Assembly (NCBI RefSeq): GCF_013393185.1
Contig: NZ_QJQX01000031.1
Coordinates: 81,001-145,000 of the forward strand
Length of the DNA stretch: 64,000 nt
Reading direction: 5' to 3'
Source: Sphingobium lactosutens
Lineage (GTDB): Bacteria > Pseudomonadota > Alphaproteobacteria > Sphingomonadales > Sphingomonadaceae
The translations under genes and the position numbers were made by a program. Positions within the stretch are counted from its first letter, which is position 1; every line of letters begins with the position of its first letter. Below the pieces are notes generated by a model. The model made no database searches. It was not told the origin of the DNA and worked only from the letters and a program-made list of their open reading frames with translations. Below are positions 45,454-53,931 of this stretch, one piece after another.

Positions 45454-45723
45454 TCAGAGCAGCAGCCAGCCGATGAGCAGGCCCGATTGCACTGCCACGA
45501 TCAGCAGCAGCAGCGTGGAAAAGGGCTGTTTGTGGGTCTTGTGACGGAAGAGCCTGCGCGCCAGCAGCGCGCCGGGCGACCCGCCGAGCAGGGCAAAGGT
45601 CAGCAGCCGCGCCTCGGGAATGCGGCGCGCGCCGACGATCGCGCATTTCTTGTCCCGCCAGAAGCAGGCGATAGTCCAGCCGTTGAGCAGGACGAGCAGC
45701 GAGGCGAGGCAAAGTGCGATCAT
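45454..45723 (-). CDS. DUF1294 membrane protein
   Basis: An 89-residue protein with three hydrophobic stretches. It contains the DUF1294 signature: KKCAIVGARRIPEARLL and FALLGGSPGALLARRLFRHKTHKQPF (in parts). The function is unknown. It is convergent with the J-domain gene, whose stop abuts its own. Confidence 0.85.
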   Translation of the reverse strand: MIALCLASLLVLLNGWTIACFWRDKKCAIVGARRIPEARLLTFALLGGSPGALLARRLFRHKTHKQPFSTLLLLIVAVQSGLLIGWLLL

Positions 45724-45834
45724 GCCTCGCGCTTTAGCAGCCGGGCGCGGGACGCATAGGTCATGAACGCGCCTTGCGTCGTGGGTAACGCGCTGTCATA
45801 GCGCCCGCCCCCTCACTTCCCCGGAGATTCGATC

Positions 45835-47115
45835 ATGCACGCGCTCGGCCTGGATTTCGGCACGACCAACAGCGTCGCGGCGCTAGCGAGCGGCGGGGAA
45901 TCGCGGCTGGTTGAATTTGCCGGCGATCAGGCGACAGGCGAAGTGTTCCGCTCGGCGCTCTGCTTCTGGCACGACAACGCCGTGAAGGGCGGCATGGCGC
46001 ATGAGGCCGGGCCATGGGCGATTTCCGAATATCTGGAATTTCCCGAGGACAGCCGCTTTCTCCAGTCGTTCAAGTCGGTGGCCGCCAGCCCGATCTTCGA
46101 CAGCGCCAGCATATTCGAGAAACGCTATCGCTTCGAGGAACTGGGACAGATGTTCCTGGGGAAGATGATCGGCCATGCGGGCGGGACGCTGGACCAGCGG
46201 CCCGAGCGGATCATCGTCGGGCGACCGGTCGAATATGCCGGGGCACGGCCCGACGAAGCTCTCGCCCGCCAACGCTATGATGCGATGTTTTCAGGCTTCG
46301 GCGCGGACATTCATTATGTCTATGAGCCGCTGGGCGCGGCGTTCAGCTATGCCAGCCGCCTGACCGAGGCCGCCACCATCCTCGTTGCGGATTTCGGCGG
46401 CGGCACCAGCGACTTCTCGCTGGTCCGGGTCGAGGCGCCGGGTGCGGCACGACGCTGCGTGCCGCTTGGGTCGGTCGGCATCGGCCTTGCCGGCGACCGG
46501 TTCGACTATCGCATCGTCGACCATCTGGTGCTGCCGATGCTGGGCAAGGGCGGGAGCTATGAGAGTTTCGGCAAGATGCTGGAGATTCCGCGCAGCTATT
46601 TCGCCGACTTCGCCGACTGGTCGCGCCTTGCGCTGATGCGCAACCGGCGGACGATGGACGAACTGGCGCGCTTGCAGAAGGCGGCCAGCGATCCGGCCGC
46701 GATCGGGCGGATGATGACCGTGATCGAGAAGGAGCTGGGCTATCCGCTCTATGACGCGGTGGGCGCATTGAAACGCGCGCTTTCCGACGCGGAGAGCGCG
46801 ACCTTCCGCTTCACAGGCGGCGGGATCGAGATCGAGCAGCAGGTGGCGCGCGCCGATTTCGAAGGCTGGATCGCCCCCGACATCGCCCGGATCGAGGAGA
46901 CGGTCGACCGGGCGCTGGCCAAGGCCGACGTAACGCCCGATAGCATCGACCGGGTGTTCCTGACCGGAGGGTCGTCGCTGATTCCAGCGATCCGGCGTAT
47001 CTTCCGCCAGCGTTTCGGGCCGGATCGGATCGCGACCGGCGGCGAACTCACTTCCATCGCCCATGGGCTTGCGCTGATCGGCGAGGAGGCCAATTTGGCG
47101 GAATGGGCAGCTTGA
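45835..47115 (+). CDS. Hsp70-family protein (YegD-like)
   Basis: A 426-residue Hsp70-type ATPase domain without the usual substrate-binding half. It has phosphate loop 1 LGLDFGTTNSVAAL, connect 1, phosphate loop 2 VADFGGGTSDFSLV and the adenosine motif FLTGGSSLIPAIRRIF. This is the YegD group of shortened Hsp70s. The partner is unknown, but the J-domain gene just upstream may supply it. The gene is followed by cobS after 86 bases. Confidence 0.92.
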   Translation: MHALGLDFGTTNSVAALASGGESRLVEFAGDQATGEVFRSALCFWHDNAVKGGMAHEAGPWAISEYLEFPEDSRFLQSFKSVAASPIFDSASIFEKRYRFEELGQMFLGKMIGHAGGTLDQRPERIIVGRPVEYAGARPDEALARQRYDAMFSGFGADIHYVYEPLGAAFSYASRLTEAATILVADFGGGTSDFSLVRVEAPGAARRCVPLGSVGIGLAGDRFDYRIVDHLVLPMLGKGGSYESFGKMLEIPRSYFADFADWSRLALMRNRRTMDELARLQKAASDPAAIGRMMTVIEKELGYPLYDAVGALKRALSDAESATFRFTGGGIEIEQQVARADFEGWIAPDIARIEETVDRALAKADVTPDSIDRVFLTGGSSLIPAIRRIFRQRFGPDRIATGGELTSIAHGLALIGEEANLAEWAA

Positions 47116-47201
47116 TCGTCGCAGGCACAGCCCCCACTCTATCGACACGCCCTTCATTATTGGGTTAGGGCGAGAATGAATCGCAGAAAGTTGATGACCC
47201 G

Positions 47202-48209
47202 ATGACCGAGATTTCGAACGTCCAGCCCGACACCCGTTCCGAAACGCTGCTGGAAGCGCCCGACCGCGAAGTCGATGCGCGCGAAGTCTTCGGTATCGAC
47301 GTCGACATGAAGATCCCGGCCTTTTCGCAGGCCGACGAGCGCGTGCCCGACCTCGACCCCGCCTATGTGTTCGACCCGGACACCACGCTGGCGATCCTGG
47401 CCGGCTTTGCCCACAACCGCCGCGTCATGGTGCAGGGCTATCACGGCACCGGCAAGTCGAGCCATATCGAGCAGGTCGCCGCTCGCCTGAAATGGCCGTG
47501 CATCCGCATCAACCTGGACGCGCATATCAGCCGTATCGACCTGGTCGGGCGCGACGCCATCGTGCTGAAGGACGGACAGCAGGTGACGGAATTCCGGGAG
47601 GGGCTGTTGCCCTGGGCGTTGCAGCGGCCGGTGGCGCTGGTGTTCGACGAATATGACGCCGGCCGGCCAGACGTGATGTTCGTGATCCAGCGCGTGCTGG
47701 AGACGGACGGCAAGATGACGCTGCTCGATCAGAATCGCGTGATCCGGCCGAACCCCCATTTCCGTCTGTTCGCCACCGCCAATACGGTGGGCCTGGGCGA
47801 CACGACCGGCCTCTATCATGGCACGCAGCAGATCAACCAGGGCCAGATGGACCGCTGGAATCTGGTGGTGGCGCTGAACTACCTGCCCGCCGCGACGGAG
47901 GCGCAGGTGGTGCTGGCCAAGTCCGGCGAGTATGACCATGAGGGCGGCCGCAAGGAAGTGGAGAATATGATCAAGGTGGCGGAGCTGACCCGCCAGGGCT
48001 TCATCAACGGCGATATTTCGACCGTCATGTCGCCCCGCACCGTGATCAGCTGGGCGCAGAATGCGCTGATCTTCAAGAATGTCGGCTTCGCCTTCCGCCT
48101 CAGCTTCCTCAACAAGTGCGATGAGGCTGAGCGGGCATTGGTCGCCGAATATTATCAGCGCGTCTTCGGCAAGGATCTGCCGGAGAGCGTGGCGAGCCGG
48201 GCGAACTGA
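47202..48209 (+). CDS. cobS: Cobaltochelatase CobS-type AAA+ ATPase
   Basis: A 335-residue AAA+ protein with Walker [11 protein letters not shown], Walker [11 protein letters not shown] and [12 protein letters not shown], matching CobS, which pairs with CobT to power cobalt insertion by CobN in the aerobic cobalamin pathway. No cobN or other cobalamin gene is in the window, so the role may be different (orphan CobST pairs are common in alphaproteobacteria). It is followed by osmC, a phosphatase and cobT on the same strand. Confidence 0.94.
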   Translation: MTEISNVQPDTRSETLLEAPDREVDAREVFGIDVDMKIPAFSQADERVPDLDPAYVFDPDTTLAILAGFAHNRRVMVQGYHGTGKSSHIEQVAARLKWPCIRINLDAHISRIDLVGRDAIVLKDGQQVTEFREGLLPWALQRPVALVFDEYDAGRPDVMFVIQRVLETDGKMTLLDQNRVIRPNPHFRLFATANTVGLGDTTGLYHGTQQINQGQMDRWNLVVALNYLPAATEAQVVLAKSGEYDHEGGRKEVENMIKVAELTRQGFINGDISTVMSPRTVISWAQNALIFKNVGFAFRLSFLNKCDEAERALVAEYYQRVFGKDLPESVASRAN

Positions 48210-48244
48210 GTGTTCGCCCTGCCTCTGCGGCAGGGAGACTAGAC

Positions 48245-48679
48245 ATGATCGTCGTCGAACGGATCGACCCCAATGGCGGTACGACGGGCGGAACGGGGCA
48301 CCGGATCAGCATCCGGGGGCATGAGATCGTCGCGGACATGTCCGCCCCCGATGGCCATGACGCCGGGCCGGACCCGCATGACCTGTATGATTCGGCGCTG
48401 GGCGCCTGCAAGGCCATGACCATGCTCTGGTATGCGCAGCGCAACGGCATTCCGGTGGAAAATATCCATGTCGGCGTGGTCCGCGACGCCAGTGAGGAGC
48501 GCAAGGGCATCTACAAGCTCACCACCCGCATCGCCCTGACCGGCCCGATGACCGACGAACAGCATGACAGGCTGATCGCCGTCGCCGCCAAATGCCCGGT
48601 GCACAAGCTGATGAGCGAGGTCGAGACGCAGATCGAGACGATCGCCGTGCCGCGCGTCGGCGAACCGGAGCGGCCGTGA
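48245..48679 (+). CDS. OsmC/Ohr-family peroxidase-like protein
   Basis: A 144-residue OsmC-fold protein with the two active-site cysteines: LGACKAMTMLWYAQRN and AAKCPVHKLM. Members reduce organic hydroperoxides, and the exact group (OsmC versus Ohr) is not settled here. It lies between cobS and cobT, 35 bases after cobS, and its TGA overlaps the GTG start of the following phosphatase, so the four genes look like one operon. The link to the chelatase subunits is unexplained. Confidence 0.88.
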   Translation: MIVVERIDPNGGTTGGTGHRISIRGHEIVADMSAPDGHDAGPDPHDLYDSALGACKAMTMLWYAQRNGIPVENIHVGVVRDASEERKGIYKLTTRIALTGPMTDEQHDRLIAVAAKCPVHKLMSEVETQIETIAVPRVGEPERP

Positions 48680-49458
48680 GCGAGTCCATCACTCTGGAAC
48701 GGCGCGGGCTGCCTCTGGCGAGCGCGTTCAACCTGCGCGATTTTGGCGGTTATCCGACGGCGGACGGCCGGACCGTGCGGCGCGGCATGCTCTATCGGTC
48801 GGGCACGATGGCGCTGCTGACGCCGGAAGACAGCGCGCAGTTGCAGACTCTGGGCATCCGGGCGATCTGCGATTTCCGGCGCCCTGGCGAACGCAAGGCG
48901 GAGCCGACCAGCTGGCATGACGCCACGGTCGACTATTATTGCCGCGACTATAGCGGGGCGACCGGCGTGCTGGTGGACATGGTGCGCGAAGAGCGGACGA
49001 CCGCGGCCGACATGCGCGCGGCGATGCTGAACGTCTATCATGAGATCGCGACCGACCATGCGGAAGCCTATCGCGCGATGTTCCGGCAGATGCTGGCCGG
49101 CCACCTGCCGATCCTGATCAATTGTTCGGCAGGCAAGGACCGCACCGGCGCAGGGGCTGCGATGGTGCTGGCGGCGCTGGGCGTGTCGCGCGAGGTCATC
49201 GTCGACGATTATCTGCTGACCAACAGCCATGCCGACTGGACCTGGCGGCTGGCGCAGGGCGAAAGCCATCTCAGCCGGCTGCAAAAGGCGAGAGCCGACG
49301 TGCTGGAGCCGCTGCTGATCGCCGACGCCGCCTATCTGGAAGCGCTGTTCGCGCATTTCGACGGGATGCATGGCGGTGTCGACGGCTATCTACGCGACGT
49401 GCTGGGTGTCGATGCGCCCGAGCGTGCGGCGCTGCGCGAGGCCTTGCTGGTTCCATGA
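48676..49458 (+). CDS. Tyrosine-protein phosphatase, Y_phosphatase3 family
   Basis: A 260-residue protein with the N-terminal [20 protein letters not shown] and active-site loop [14 protein letters not shown] (CX5R) typical of the protein tyrosine/serine phosphatase group found widely in bacteria. An acid Asp is expected in the [12 protein letters not shown] loop. The GTG start at 48676 overlaps the osmC stop; the gene also overlaps the cobT ATG by 4 bases. It is unrelated to the smaller phosphatase at 329-808. Substrate unknown. Confidence 0.9.
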   Translation: MSESITLERRGLPLASAFNLRDFGGYPTADGRTVRRGMLYRSGTMALLTPEDSAQLQTLGIRAICDFRRPGERKAEPTSWHDATVDYYCRDYSGATGVLVDMVREERTTAADMRAAMLNVYHEIATDHAEAYRAMFRQMLAGHLPILINCSAGKDRTGAGAAMVLAALGVSREVIVDDYLLTNSHADWTWRLAQGESHLSRLQKARADVLEPLLIADAAYLEALFAHFDGMHGGVDGYLRDVLGVDAPERAALREALLVP

Positions 49459-51281
49459 CCGAACGTTCCCCCATCGACGCCTTCAAGGATGTGCTGTCCG
49501 GCACCGCGCGCGCCATCACGCGCGACGCGGAGGTCGAGGTCGGCTTCACCGCCGATACGCCCCATGCCGCGGGCAAGGCGATCAAGGTGCCGACCCCCGG
49601 CCGCGCCCTGCCCGCCGATCAGGTGGCGCTGGCGCGTGGTTTCGCCGATGCCTATGCGCTGAAGCTGCGACATCATAATCCCAAGGTTCACGCCCATTCC
49701 GCACCGGGCGAAGCGGTGGCGCGCGCGGTGTTCGACGCAGTCGAGCAGGCGCGGGTCGAGTCGATCGGGTCGCGGGCGATGGAGGGCGTGCGCGCCAACC
49801 TCAACCATGCGCTCGACCTGCGGCTGAAATCCGACGCGATCCGCCGGGCGCGGTCCGCCGACGAAGTGCCGCTGTCGACCGCGCTGGCATTGAAGGTGCG
49901 CGAGCGGCTGACCGGCCAGCCCATCCCAAAGGATGCCGCGCCGGGTGTGGCCATGGTCGACCAGTGGATCGAGGACAAGGCCGGCAGCGACCTCGACGCG
50001 CTGGCGATGGCGATCGACGACCAGCGCGCCTTCCAGAAGCTGACGACCGCCATGCTGGAGCATCTCCAGCTGATCGACGCCGATGTGCCGCCCGATACCG
50101 AGGAACCCGAATCGCAGGATGAGGGCGAGGATCAGGAGGATCAACAGGAAGAGGGCGAGAGCGGCCAGGAGGAATCCGGCGACAGCGACATGAACGCCGA
50201 GGCGCGCGCCGAGGATCAGGGCGGCGACACCGAGGAAGGTGAGACCGACTATAGCGACGAGTTCGACGCCGACAGCGACGACGGCGCGGACGATATGGGC
50301 GAGGAAGGCATGATGCCGGTCCGGCCCAACCGGCCGATGTCCGACCTGCCGCCCGGCTTCGACTACAAGCCCTATACGGTCAAATATGATGAGATCGTCA
50401 CGCCGGAAGAGCTGTGCGACGAGGATGAGCTGGTGCGGTTGCGCGGCTTCCTCGACCAGCAGCTGGTGAGTTTGCAGGGCGCCGTCACCAAGCTCGCCAA
50501 CCGGTTGCAGCGCCGGCTGATGGCGCAGCAATCGCGCAGCTGGGACTTCGACCAGGAGGAAGGGCTGCTCGACGCGGCGCGGCTGGCGCGGATCGTGATC
50601 GATCCGACCCGCTCGCTCTCCTACAAGATCGAGCGCGACACCGAGTTTCGCGATACGGTCGTGACGCTGCTGATCGACAATTCGGGATCGATGCGCGGGC
50701 GGCCGATCAGCATCGCGGCGATCAGCGCCGACATCATGGCGCGCACGCTGGAGCGCTGCGGTGTCAAGACCGAGATATTGGGCTTCACCACCCGCGCATG
50801 GAAAGGTGGACAGGCGCGCGAGGAATGGCTCGCCGCCGGGCGACCGCCGATGCCGGGACGGCTCAACGACCTGCGCCACATCATCTACAAGAAGGCCGAC
50901 GATCCCTGGCGCCGGGCGCGCAAGAATCTGGGCCTGATGATGCGCGAAGGGCTGCTGAAGGAAAATATCGACGGCGAGGCTTTGCTCTGGGCGCATGCGC
51001 GGCTGATCGCGCGGTCCGAAGAGCGGCGCATCCTGATGGTGATTTCCGACGGCGCGCCGGTGGACGATTCCACCCTGTCGGTGAACAGCGGCACCTATCT
51101 GGAGCGGCATTTGCGGCAGGTGATCGACTGGATCGAGAACCGATCGCCGGTGCAGCTGGTGGCGATCGGCATCGGCCATGACGTGACGCGATACTATCGG
51201 CGCGCGGTGACGATCATGGACGCCGAACAGCTGGGCGGCACGATGGTGGAACAGCTCGCCGGGCTGTTCGACGAAGACTGA
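49455..51281 (+). CDS. cobT: Cobaltochelatase CobT-type protein
   Basis: A 608-residue protein. The N-terminal CobT domain (about 1-200) is followed by a very acidic low-complexity linker (about residues 210-290, Glu/Asp/Gln-rich) and a C-terminal von Willebrand A domain with the MIDAS motif DNSGSMRG and a later DGAPVDDS. In the aerobic cobalamin pathway CobT partners CobS and CobN. The ATGA overlap with the phosphatase fixes the start. The operon context is osmC-phosphatase-cobT behind cobS. Confidence 0.94.
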   Translation: MTERSPIDAFKDVLSGTARAITRDAEVEVGFTADTPHAAGKAIKVPTPGRALPADQVALARGFADAYALKLRHHNPKVHAHSAPGEAVARAVFDAVEQARVESIGSRAMEGVRANLNHALDLRLKSDAIRRARSADEVPLSTALALKVRERLTGQPIPKDAAPGVAMVDQWIEDKAGSDLDALAMAIDDQRAFQKLTTAMLEHLQLIDADVPPDTEEPESQDEGEDQEDQQEEGESGQEESGDSDMNAEARAEDQGGDTEEGETDYSDEFDADSDDGADDMGEEGMMPVRPNRPMSDLPPGFDYKPYTVKYDEIVTPEELCDEDELVRLRGFLDQQLVSLQGAVTKLANRLQRRLMAQQSRSWDFDQEEGLLDAARLARIVIDPTRSLSYKIERDTEFRDTVVTLLIDNSGSMRGRPISIAAISADIMARTLERCGVKTEILGFTTRAWKGGQAREEWLAAGRPPMPGRLNDLRHIIYKKADDPWRRARKNLGLMMREGLLKENIDGEALLWAHARLIARSEERRILMVISDGAPVDDSTLSVNSGTYLERHLRQVIDWIENRSPVQLVAIGIGHDVTRYYRRAVTIMDAEQLGGTMVEQLAGLFDED

Positions 51282-51332
51282 CCGGCCGTTTCGGCCCGTC
51301 CCCGCAAAAATCACGGTATCAGGAGAGGCAAG

Positions 51333-51803
51333 ATGAGCGTCGCCTTTCGTCGCGAGAGCGACGATGAGCATATGGAGCCGAAGTTCGAGCTGCCGATCCC
51401 GCCCGGTCCCAACTGGGTCACGACGCGCGGATTGCGGCTGACGCGCGAGAAGGTCGAGGCGCTGGAAGCGGTCGATGTCGCCGCGATGGACGAGGAAGCG
51501 GGCAAGAAGCACAAGCGCGAGTTGCGCTACTGGCGCACGCGGCTGGCGACGGCCGAACTGCGGCCTGTGGCGGATGGCGAGGCGGTCGCCTTCGGCACGC
51601 GCGTCACCTATCGGCTCAACATGCAGGAAAAGACGGTGGCGATCGTCGGCGATGACGAGGCCGATCCGCATGACGGCCGGATCAGCTTCTCCTCCCCCCT
51701 TGCCCGCGCCATGATGGACGCGGAGGCAGGTGAGAAGGTCGATTTCGCCGGGAAGGTGGAAGCGGTGGAGATTGTCGGGATCGTGGTCATCGACGAAGCC
51801 TGA
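51333..51803 (+). CDS. GreA/GreB-family elongation factor-like protein
   Basis: A 156-residue protein with a short helical N-terminal part (LTREKVEALEAVDVAAMDEE) and a C-terminal Gre-type FKBP-like domain with AVAFGTRVTYRLN and GRISFSSPLARAMMDAEAGEKVDF (in parts). The coiled coil is shorter than in true GreA and the usual acidic tip pair is not obvious, so it may bind RNA polymerase without cleavage stimulation, as Rnk-type proteins do. It follows cobT and ends at a strong bidirectional terminator. Confidence 0.85.
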   Translation: MSVAFRRESDDEHMEPKFELPIPPGPNWVTTRGLRLTREKVEALEAVDVAAMDEEAGKKHKRELRYWRTRLATAELRPVADGEAVAFGTRVTYRLNMQEKTVAIVGDDEADPHDGRISFSSPLARAMMDAEAGEKVDFAGKVEAVEIVGIVVIDEA

Positions 51804-51823
51804 GCCTCATCGGTTGCGTCACG

Positions 51824-51857
51824 AAAAAGCCCTCCGGTTCGCACCGGAGGGCTTTTT
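51824..51857. terminator. Bidirectional intrinsic terminator
   Basis: A stem of AGCCCTCCGG (51829-51838) with CCGGAGGGCT (51844-51853) is flanked by AAAAA upstream and TTTTT downstream, serving the GreAB-like gene (plus) and dps (minus). Confidence 0.95.
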
Positions 51858-51874
51858 CGTTGCCAATGCTCGGA

Positions 51875-52366
51875 TTACGCGCCGCGCGCCGCCTCGAACA
51901 GGAACCAGGCGCGCTGTTCGGCCTGGTCGGTCCAGTCGTCGACAATGCCTTCGGTCGCATTGTCACCCGCTTCGGTGGCGGCAGCCTTCACCGCGCGGAA
52001 GGTTTCGACCAGCGCCAGATTGTCGTCGCGCAGTTCCTTCAGCATGTCGGCCGGCGCGACGAAATCGGCGTCATTGTCCTTGACGGTCTGGTGACGGGCA
52101 ATGTCGCCGATAGAACGCAGCGTGGTGTTGCCGGTCTTGCGCACGCGCTCGGCGATCAGGTCGGTCACGGCCAGGATCTCGGCGGCCTGCTCGTCGAACA
52201 TCAGATGATAGTCGCGGAAGTGCGGACCCGATACGTGCCAGTGGAAATTCTTGGTCTTCAGATATAGCGCATAGCTGTCCGCCAGCGCGCCGTTCAGCGC
52301 CTCGGCAACGGACTTGGTCGCGTTGCTCTTGAGGTCGGTCGGGGTCTTCAGATCGGGGGCGGTCAT
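51875..52366 (-). CDS. dps: Dps-family ferritin-like DNA-protection protein
   Basis: A 163-residue Dps. The inter-subunit ferroxidase site is in NFHWHVSGPHFRDYHLMFDEQAAEI (in parts), with the His, His, Asp, Glu set expected. It stores iron, detoxifies peroxide and binds DNA. An excellent ribosome-binding site CAGGAGGACATTGT precedes the ATG. On the minus strand a TTATAT-type -10 region lies about 40 bases upstream, next to an inverted repeat GCACC-N7-GGTGC; a stress regulator may bind there. Monocistronic. Confidence 0.95.
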   Translation of the reverse strand: MTAPDLKTPTDLKSNATKSVAEALNGALADSYALYLKTKNFHWHVSGPHFRDYHLMFDEQAAEILAVTDLIAERVRKTGNTTLRSIGDIARHQTVKDNDADFVAPADMLKELRDDNLALVETFRAVKAAATEAGDNATEGIVDDWTDQAEQRAWFLFEAARGA

Positions 52367-52401
52367 ACAATGTCCTCCTGTTCGGGAAACTGGTTTCGGA
52401 C

Positions 52402-52430
52402 ATATAATGATCGCACCGCAAGATGGTGCC
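52402..52430 (-). promoter_or_regulatory. Candidate dps promoter/operator region
   Basis: A minus-strand CATTATAT box and an inverted repeat GCACC-N7-GGTGC (52413-52429) lie 36-63 bases upstream of the dps ATG. Recognition by a specific regulator is not established. Confidence 0.35.
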
Positions 52431-52476
52431 ATTTTTTCGTGGCGGAAATCCCGATCAGCCTGATGCAGCGGATCGA

Positions 52477-53043
52477 TCAGAGCAGGGCGGTGGCGGACAG
52501 CGCCATGATCGCGCCGGTCACGAGAAGGATTACCCCGCCGGCCCAGCGAATCGCGCGCAGCGGGAGGACCGCGAGCAACTGATGGCGCGCCACGGCGATC
52601 GGTACGAGCGCCGCGATCATGCCGATCGCGCCGCCGATCCCCGCCAGGATCGGGTCGGCGGTTCGGGTCGCTATGCCCAGGATCAGGAATTGCGGGCCAT
52701 CGCCGAATCCCAGGATGAACAGGCCCAACGCCGTGGTGAGAAAGGCGCCGGTCCGCCAGCCTTCGAGCGGATCGGGCTTGCCCACGCGCCAGAAAAGGCC
52801 GGCGCCGAGGAAGAGGATGGACAGCGCCATGAAGAGGAGACGCGCGTCCGCGCCCAGCATCGGTCCGATCCAGGCGCCGGCGAAGGCGGAAATGGCGGCA
52901 TTGGCGGTGGCGGCGACGATGATCCCCGCGATCACCGCCCCGTTGCGATCGTAGCGGGTAGCCAGCGCAAGGACGAGCAGTTGGCTCTTGTCGCCCATTT
53001 CACCGAGCAGGCAGCCGAGCAGGGCGATCAGCAAGGCATCCAT
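52477..53043 (-). CDS. TMEM165/GDT1 (UPF0016) family membrane transporter
   Basis: A 188-residue protein with about six helices and the family's first hallmark motif GEMGDKSQ (E-x-G-D-K/R-S/T) near residue 14. The second, expected as E-x-G-D-K/R, is GFGDGPQ near residue 112, with the Glu and basic residue changed. Relatives export Mn2+ or act as Ca2+/Mn2+ antiporters; the altered second motif makes ion selectivity uncertain here. It stands between dps and a small hypothetical gene, on the same strand. Confidence 0.9.
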   Translation of the reverse strand: MDALLIALLGCLLGEMGDKSQLLVLALATRYDRNGAVIAGIIVAATANAAISAFAGAWIGPMLGADARLLFMALSILFLGAGLFWRVGKPDPLEGWRTGAFLTTALGLFILGFGDGPQFLILGIATRTADPILAGIGGAIGMIAALVPIAVARHQLLAVLPLRAIRWAGGVILLVTGAIMALSATALL

Positions 53044-53058
53044 CGGCGCGCGGCGACC

Positions 53059-53385
53059 TCAGGCGCGGAGGGGGGCGATGGTGGCCGGCACCGCACGCGG
53101 CATCAGCGTCGCGATCGGCCCGACCGGCATCTCCGCACCGATCGCTTCGCGCAACAGGTCGAGATAGGACAGCACCACCGGTCCAAGCCCATGCAGCGAC
53201 AGCGCCGATTCGAGCGTGCCCGCCAATCCTTCCACCTGATCGAGATGAAAGGCGCGGGCGATATGGCGAATCTGGTCGACCTCATCATGCAGGCGCAGCA
53301 CGGACACATGGCCGCGCTGCCCCGCCAGTCCGTCGACCCGGCGCAGAAGGTCCGTCAAAATGGCTGAAATCGGGTCATGCCGCAT
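53059..53385 (-). CDS. Hypothetical protein
   Basis: A 108-residue protein that I do not recognise, mostly alpha-helical by composition (RLHDEVDQIRHIARAFHLDQVEGLAG) with no signal peptide. It lies 15 bases upstream of the GDT1-type gene on the same strand, so they may be cotranscribed. I start at the ATG giving MRHDPIS because the region further upstream is AT-rich and promoter-like; a longer open frame extends 44 residues but has weak coding character. Confidence 0.55.
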   Translation of the reverse strand: MRHDPISAILTDLLRRVDGLAGQRGHVSVLRLHDEVDQIRHIARAFHLDQVEGLAGTLESALSLHGLGPVVLSYLDLLREAIGAEMPVGPIATLMPRAVPATIAPLRA

Positions 53386-53572
53386 GGAAAAGCCCCTCTG
53401 TCCCTGATAGGCGAAGGATAGGCACAGGGTGGTTAAAGGCACGTAAAGCCTGGGCCGAGCCTTGACAGGAAGCCGAATCTGGCTCATGGGCCACGGCTGA
53501 AACGGGCGGTCCGCCACTCAGCTTTGGCGAGCCGCTTTATTTTTACGCTATTTAAGACCAGGGAATAGGGCC

Positions 53573-53740
53573 ATGGCCAAGCCGGCAACTGTCAAGATCC
53601 GCCTCGTCAGCACGGCTGACACTGGCTTCTTCTACGTCACCAAGAAGAATCCGCGCACCAAGACCGAGAAGCTGAGCTTCAGCAAATATGATCCGGTCGT
53701 GCGCAAGCATGTCGAGTTCAAGGAAGCCAAGATCAAGTAA
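53573..53740 (+). CDS. rpmG: Ribosomal protein bL33
   Basis: A 55-residue bL33: [19 protein letters not shown], then [20 protein letters not shown], ending EFKEAKIK. It has the long N-terminal variant without zinc-binding cysteines. A GGGAATAGGGCC leader precedes the ATG. It stands alone, followed by a bidirectional hairpin. Confidence 0.97.
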   Translation: MAKPATVKIRLVSTADTGFFYVTKKNPRTKTEKLSFSKYDPVVRKHVEFKEAKIK

Positions 53741-53788
53741 GCCGTTGCGGGCTTCCTGCCCGCACGCCTGATCTTCCGTTTTCGGAAC

Positions 53789-53828
53789 GAGCAAAGGCCC
53801 GCCCCGTCATGGGAGCGGGCCTTTTGCT
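53789..53828 (+). terminator. Intrinsic terminator of rpmG
   Basis: A stem AGCAAAGGCCCGC / GCGGGCCTTTTGCT with one bulged base is followed by a short T-run. It is a moderate-strength terminator after rpmG, usable on both strands. Confidence 0.75.
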
Positions 53829-53860
53829 GTTGGCATAAAGGCGCTGGTTCGCCGGGCAGG

Positions 53861-53915
53861 AAAAAGGGGCGCCCTTGCGGGGCGCCCCTTCCGGCTCCCC
53901 CGAAACGGGGGAGCC
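53861..53915 (-). terminator. Terminator pair of phoX
   Basis: Two adjacent hairpins. The first, GGCTCCCCCGAAACGGGGGAGCC (53893-53915), lies next to the phoX stop. The second, at 53863-53890, ends with TTTTT on the minus strand and is a strong intrinsic terminator. Confidence 0.85.
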
Positions 53916-53931
53916 TCTCATCATCCTGCGA

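Noticed and set aside
47116..47201. Cobalamin riboswitch upstream of cobS
   Set aside because: The 86-base spacer is too short for the element and no B12-box is visible.
49386..51671. 761-residue open frame opposite cobT
   Set aside because: Antisense shadow; CobT motifs on the other strand are decisive.
52413..52431. Sigma-54 promoter (TGGCAC...TTGC) upstream of dps on the minus strand
   Set aside because: TGGCAC and TTGC are present but one base too close together for the strict -24/-12 spacing.
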